Source of the DNA: Candidatus Omnitrophota bacterium
Lineage (GTDB): Bacteria; Omnitrophota; Koll11; Gygaellales; Profunditerraquicolaceae
Length of the DNA: 8,868 bases
Assembly (NCBI GenBank): GCA_028717765.1
Contig: JAQUNE010000050.1
Span: 1 to 8,868 of the forward strand
Direction of reading: 5' to 3'
Shown here: one piece after another, positions 6,924 to 8,868 of the stretch
How positions within the stretch are numbered: position 1 is the first letter of the stretch
Layout: every line of letters starts with the position of its first letter
Position numbers and translations under genes: made by a program
Notes under the pieces: generated by a model
What the model was told of the DNA's origin: nothing
Databases searched by the model: none
Seen by the model: only the letters and a program-made list of their open reading frames with translations

Positions 6924-8252
6924 ATGGCCCTATCAGGATTGGATATCTACAAGTTATTACCAAAGACTAATTGCCGCAAATGTGGTTTTGCTACTTGTTT
7001 GGCCTTTGCCATGCAACTGGCAAAAAAGGCTGTTTCTATTGATAAATGCCCTTATTTGAGTGAGCAAGCCAAGAAGCTGCTGGAAGCCTCTAGCCAGCCA
7101 CCAGTAAAATTAGTCACCGTTGGCGCAGGTGAGAACAGATTAGAGGTTGGCAATGAAACAGTAATGTTCCGCCATGAGGAGAAATTTCATCACCCTTGCG
7201 GCATCGGCTTTATTATAGAGGATAATTTATCGGAAAAAGAGATTAAGGAAAAGATTAACCAGATCAATCAATTAAAATTTGAGCGCGTGGGACAGAAGTT
7301 AGAGGTAAATCTAGTCGCAGTCAGGCAGAATGCGGGTAAGGAGAAATTTATTCAAGCCCTAAAATTGATTGCGCAAACTTCTGATTTGGGCCTGGTATTA
7401 ATGAGTGAAGATTTATCAGCCTTAAAGGGTGCGCTGGAGCAGTTAAAAGATAAAAAGCCGCTGATTTACCGTGCCGCTAAAGAAAATCTTGCTGCTTTTG
7501 CCGCGCTTGCCAAGGAATATGCAGTGCCTTTAGTAATTTCCGCGCCAGATTTAGAAGCAGTTTCAAATCTTACCAAGCAAGCAAATGAAGCTGGAGTAAG
7601 CGAACTTATTATCGATACCGGAAAAAAATCAATTAAGGATAAAATTTGGGATTTTACCCAGATAAGAAGGCAGGCTTTAAAGAAATCAAATCGCAGCCTG
7701 GGTTTTCCGGTCTTGGCAATTATCGACCAAGCTGATCCTTATGAAGAGGCAATGGAAGCTGCAACCTATCTTTCAAAATATGCCGGTATTGTCTTGATGA
7801 AGGGGATCGAGTCATGGCAGATCTTAGCACTGCTTACCCTCAGGCAGAATATTTTTACCGATCCGCAAAAACCTTTACAGATTGAGCCTAAAGTGTATCC
7901 TGTGGGCCAGGCAAACGAGAAATCACCGGTATTAGTGACGACTAATTTTTCTTTAAGTTATTATACGGTATTAGGAGAAGTCGAAGCGAGCAAGATCCCT
8001 GCTTATATTGTCTCTATCGATACCGAAGGAATGTCCGTGTTGACTGCCTGGGCAGCGGAAAAGTTTACCCCGGATAAGATCTCTGATTCTTTAACTAAGT
8101 TTGGCGTTAAAGAAACGGTATCGCATAAAAAATTAATTATTCCCGGATACGTGGCAGTGATGTCCGGAGAATTAGAGGAAAAAAGCGGCTGGGAGATTAT
8201 CGTTGGCCCCAAAGAAGCCGCCGGTATACCATCGTTCTTGAAAAAACTATAG
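6924..8252 (+). CDS. acsC: Corrinoid iron-sulfur protein large subunit / acetyl-CoA decarbonylase-synthase gamma subunit
   Basis: AcsC is the large subunit of the corrinoid/iron-sulfur protein that carries the methyl group from methyltetrahydrofolate to acetyl-CoA synthase in the Wood-Ljungdahl pathway. The 442-residue product starts with the [4Fe-4S] domain: Cys17, Cys20, Cys25 and Cys42 in the pattern C-x2-C-x4-C-x16-C. A TIM-barrel domain follows at about 70-315, with VGNETVMFRHEEKF (75-88). The C-terminal cobamide-binding domain at about 325-442 has VLVTTNFSLSYYTVLGEVE (336-354), DTEGMSVLTAWAAEKF (366-381), LIIPGYVAVMSGELEE (404-419) and GPKEAAGIP (428-436). Length and all motifs fit the family. 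GGAG at 6914-6917 is the ribosome-binding site. Partner genes acsD, acsB and acsE are not in the window. A RACo-like activator gene follows after an unusual 396-nt spacer. Confidence 0.97.
   Translation: MALSGLDIYKLLPKTNCRKCGFATCLAFAMQLAKKAVSIDKCPYLSEQAKKLLEASSQPPVKLVTVGAGENRLEVGNETVMFRHEEKFHHPCGIGFIIEDNLSEKEIKEKINQINQLKFERVGQKLEVNLVAVRQNAGKEKFIQALKLIAQTSDLGLVLMSEDLSALKGALEQLKDKKPLIYRAAKENLAAFAALAKEYAVPLVISAPDLEAVSNLTKQANEAGVSELIIDTGKKSIKDKIWDFTQIRRQALKKSNRSLGFPVLAIIDQADPYEEAMEAATYLSKYAGIVLMKGIESWQILALLTLRQNIFTDPQKPLQIEPKVYPVGQANEKSPVLVTTNFSLSYYTVLGEVEASKIPAYIVSIDTEGMSVLTAWAAEKFTPDKISDSLTKFGVKETVSHKKLIIPGYVAVMSGELEEKSGWEIIVGPKEAAGIPSFLKKL
8244..8250 (+). repeat. 7-nt direct repeat AAACTAT at the left edge of the acsC/activator spacer (partner at 8641-8647)
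   Basis: AAACTAT here overlaps the acsC stop codon, and an identical copy at 8641-8647 ends one base before the ATG of the next gene. The pair encloses the whole atypical spacer like a target-site duplication. A 7-nt AT-rich match can also be chance, so confidence is low. Confidence 0.3.
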
Positions 8253-8266
8253 AGGATTTTTTTACT

Positions 8267-8297
8267 GTGTGCATTTGCTCGCGCACGAAATTTTTTT
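8267..8297 (+). terminator. Possible weak rho-independent terminator after acsC
   Basis: GTGTGC (8267-8272) can pair with GCGCAC (8281-8286) around an 8-nt loop with one G-U pair. It is followed by GAAA and a run of seven T. The stem is short and the T run is offset by 4 nt. The same GCGCAC can instead pair with GTGCGC at 8406-8411 in the long inverted repeat, so the two foldings are mutually exclusive. Confidence 0.3.
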
Positions 8298-8411
8298 CCG
8301 TGCACTACGGTTTACGCCTCATTCTCGCGCAGTATGCTTACGCGGGTCAACGCGAGCTCTCATTCGGCGTAAATCCTTGTGCACTTTTGGAAAAAAATTT
8401 CTCATGTGCGC
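8281..8411. repeat. Long interrupted inverted repeat (five matching blocks per arm)
   Basis: The left arm (8281-8329) contains, in order, GCGCAC, GAAATTTTTTTCC, GTGCAC, TTTACGCC and CTCGCG. The right arm (8351-8411) contains the exact reverse complements in mirrored order: CGCGAG (8351-8356), GGCGTAAA (8366-8373), GTGCAC (8379-8384), GGAAAAAAATTTC (8389-8401) and GTGCGC (8406-8411). That gives 39 perfectly complementary positions, separated by small unequal gaps, around a 21-nt spacer (8330-8350). A transcript could fold into one long bulged hairpin. As DNA it resembles the body of a small palindromic element. Function is unknown. Confidence 0.85.
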
Positions 8412-8484
8412 TCCCAAACGCCCATAGCAAAATTCACTAATTGTAAGTTTGTTTCTTTTTACGGGTGGCTTGGACTGATTTCGA

Positions 8485-8603
8485 GCGGGGCGTCCGAGGA
8501 CCCGAGCGGGCATGGTTCGCCCGCGGTAATACAGAGTAGGCGAGAGCGAGGGTCCGCAGGCGAGCGCAGTTTTGACACGCCGGGGCAAAACAAGCGTCCC
8601 CGC
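8485..8603. other. GC-rich element with nested stems, possible structured RNA or dispersed repeat
   Basis: Three stems can be drawn by eye: GCGGGG (8485-8490) with CCCCGC (8598-8603), GGACCC (8498-8503) with GGGTCC (8550-8555), and inside it GCGGGC (8506-8511) with GCCCGC (8519-8524) around a 7-nt loop. A competing hairpin pairs CGGGG (8581-8585) with CCCCG (8598-8602). The motif CGAGCG recurs at 8482, 8503 and 8561. Base composition differs sharply from both flanking genes. I recognise no named RNA family. Confidence 0.45.
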
Positions 8604-8648
8604 GAGAAACAGGCCAAGACAGTCCCCGTAAAAATCTGATAAACTATT

Positions 8649-8868
8649 ATGGAAAAATTCAAGGTAACATTTTATCCGGATAATAAAACGATCGAAGTCG
8701 AGAAAGATAAAACCATTCTTTCCGCGGCAATTTCCTGTGGCGTGTATATTAATTCTGCCTGCGGAGGAGACGGGGTCTGCGGAAAATGTAAAGTAAAGGT
8801 AAGGACAGGAAAAGTAATTACTCAGCCAAATGCTGTCTTAAGTTTAGAGGATAAGAGGGAGCATATTT
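8649..8868 (+). CDS. [2Fe-2S] corrinoid-protein reductive activator, RACo-like (5' part only)
   Basis: The first 73 codons are in the window and the gene runs off the end. The start reads MEKFKVTFYPDNKTIEVEKD, followed by a plant-type ferredoxin fold with Cys38, Cys44 and Cys47 in ACGGDGVCGKCKVKV (C-x5-C-x2-C). The fourth cysteine is expected beyond the edge. This N-terminus is typical of the RACo/DUF4445 family, in which a [2Fe-2S] domain is joined to an ASKHA-type ATPase domain that reduces Co(II) of the corrinoid iron-sulfur protein in an ATP-dependent step. Position directly after acsC, the gene for its expected partner, supports this. A simple ferredoxin cannot be ruled out from this fragment alone. 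No convincing ribosome-binding site is seen before the ATG at 8649. Confidence 0.85.
   Translation, partial: MEKFKVTFYPDNKTIEVEKDKTILSAAISCGVYINSACGGDGVCGKCKVKVRTGKVITQPNAVLSLEDKREHI

Larger units (their letters stand above)
8253..8648. other. Long non-coding spacer with two structured halves
   Basis: This is the only stretch above 300 nt without a convincing gene in an otherwise tightly packed run. The left half (8253-8411) is dominated by an interrupted inverted repeat. The right half, mainly 8481-8610, is GC-rich (about 67% by hand count) with nested stems, in contrast to the AT-rich genes on both sides. Open frames cross it on both strands, but they run through the repeats, have unusual composition and resemble no family I know. 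It could be an inserted non-autonomous element, a structured RNA, or two separate repeats side by side. No clear promoter for the downstream gene was found. Confidence 0.6.

Noticed and set aside
8572..8577. Perfect TTGACA -35-like hexamer upstream of the activator gene
   Set aside because: About 17 nt downstream the sequence is CGTCCC, with no -10-like hexamer, so a sigma-70-type promoter is not supported.
8379..8639. Open frame of 86 codons on the + strand in the spacer
   Set aside because: It starts inside the inverted repeat and runs through the GC-rich stems. It has no ribosome-binding site, a Ser/Gly/Arg-rich composition unlike its neighbours, and no family I recognise. Open frames also exist here on the opposite strand, as expected of GC-rich sequence poor in stop codons.
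8319..8662. Two open frames on the - strand across the spacer
   Set aside because: They overlap each other and the structured elements, lack a start context, and one runs into the activator gene. They are best explained as chance.

Overview
This is an AT-rich window with a densely packed gene run, all on the + strand. It looks like part of the chromosome of an anaerobic, Gram-negative-type uncultured bacterium. Complete genes for the corrinoid iron-sulfur protein large subunit (acsC) and the start of a RACo-type corrinoid activator point to a Wood-Ljungdahl (acetyl-CoA) lifestyle. A divergent polysaccharide deacetylase, an S41 carboxyl-terminal protease and a bactofilin fit a diderm cell. The combination reminds me of Omnitrophota (former OP3), but that placement is inference and would need a phylogeny of the markers (TsaD, GatB, AcsC).

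Layout: bases 12-4485 hold gatB, an S41/CtpA protease, a YibQ-like divergent polysaccharide deacetylase and tsaD. Their junctions overlap by 8 nt, are 7 nt apart, and overlap by 1 nt, so they are probably co-transcribed and translationally coupled. Bases 4508-5812 carry an MgtC/SapB membrane protein, a bactofilin fused to a MerR/excisionase-like helix-turn-helix (HTH), and a second small protein with the same kind of HTH plus a C-terminal membrane anchor. Bases 5823-8252 carry larB (nickel-pincer cofactor biosynthesis), a short FmdE-domain protein and acsC. Bases 8649-8868 hold the 5' part of a [2Fe-2S] activator of the RACo family, cut off by the window end.

The only long stretch without a gene is 8253-8648 (396 nt), between acsC and the activator gene. 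It is unlike the rest of the window. Its first half is a long interrupted inverted repeat in which five ordered sequence blocks recur on both arms. Its second half is strongly GC-rich with nested stems. A 7-nt direct repeat (AAACTAT) lies at both edges, which could be a target-site duplication or chance. This is the most unusual part of the window.

Functionally, the first block serves translation fidelity (Gln/Asn-tRNA amidation, tRNA t6A) and the cell envelope. The middle block pairs a cytoskeletal polymer with two HTH proteins, suggesting a DNA-cytoskeleton-membrane module. The last block concerns nickel/corrinoid one-carbon metabolism. Heptanucleotide tandem repeats occur inside tsaD and at the end of the fmdE-like gene.
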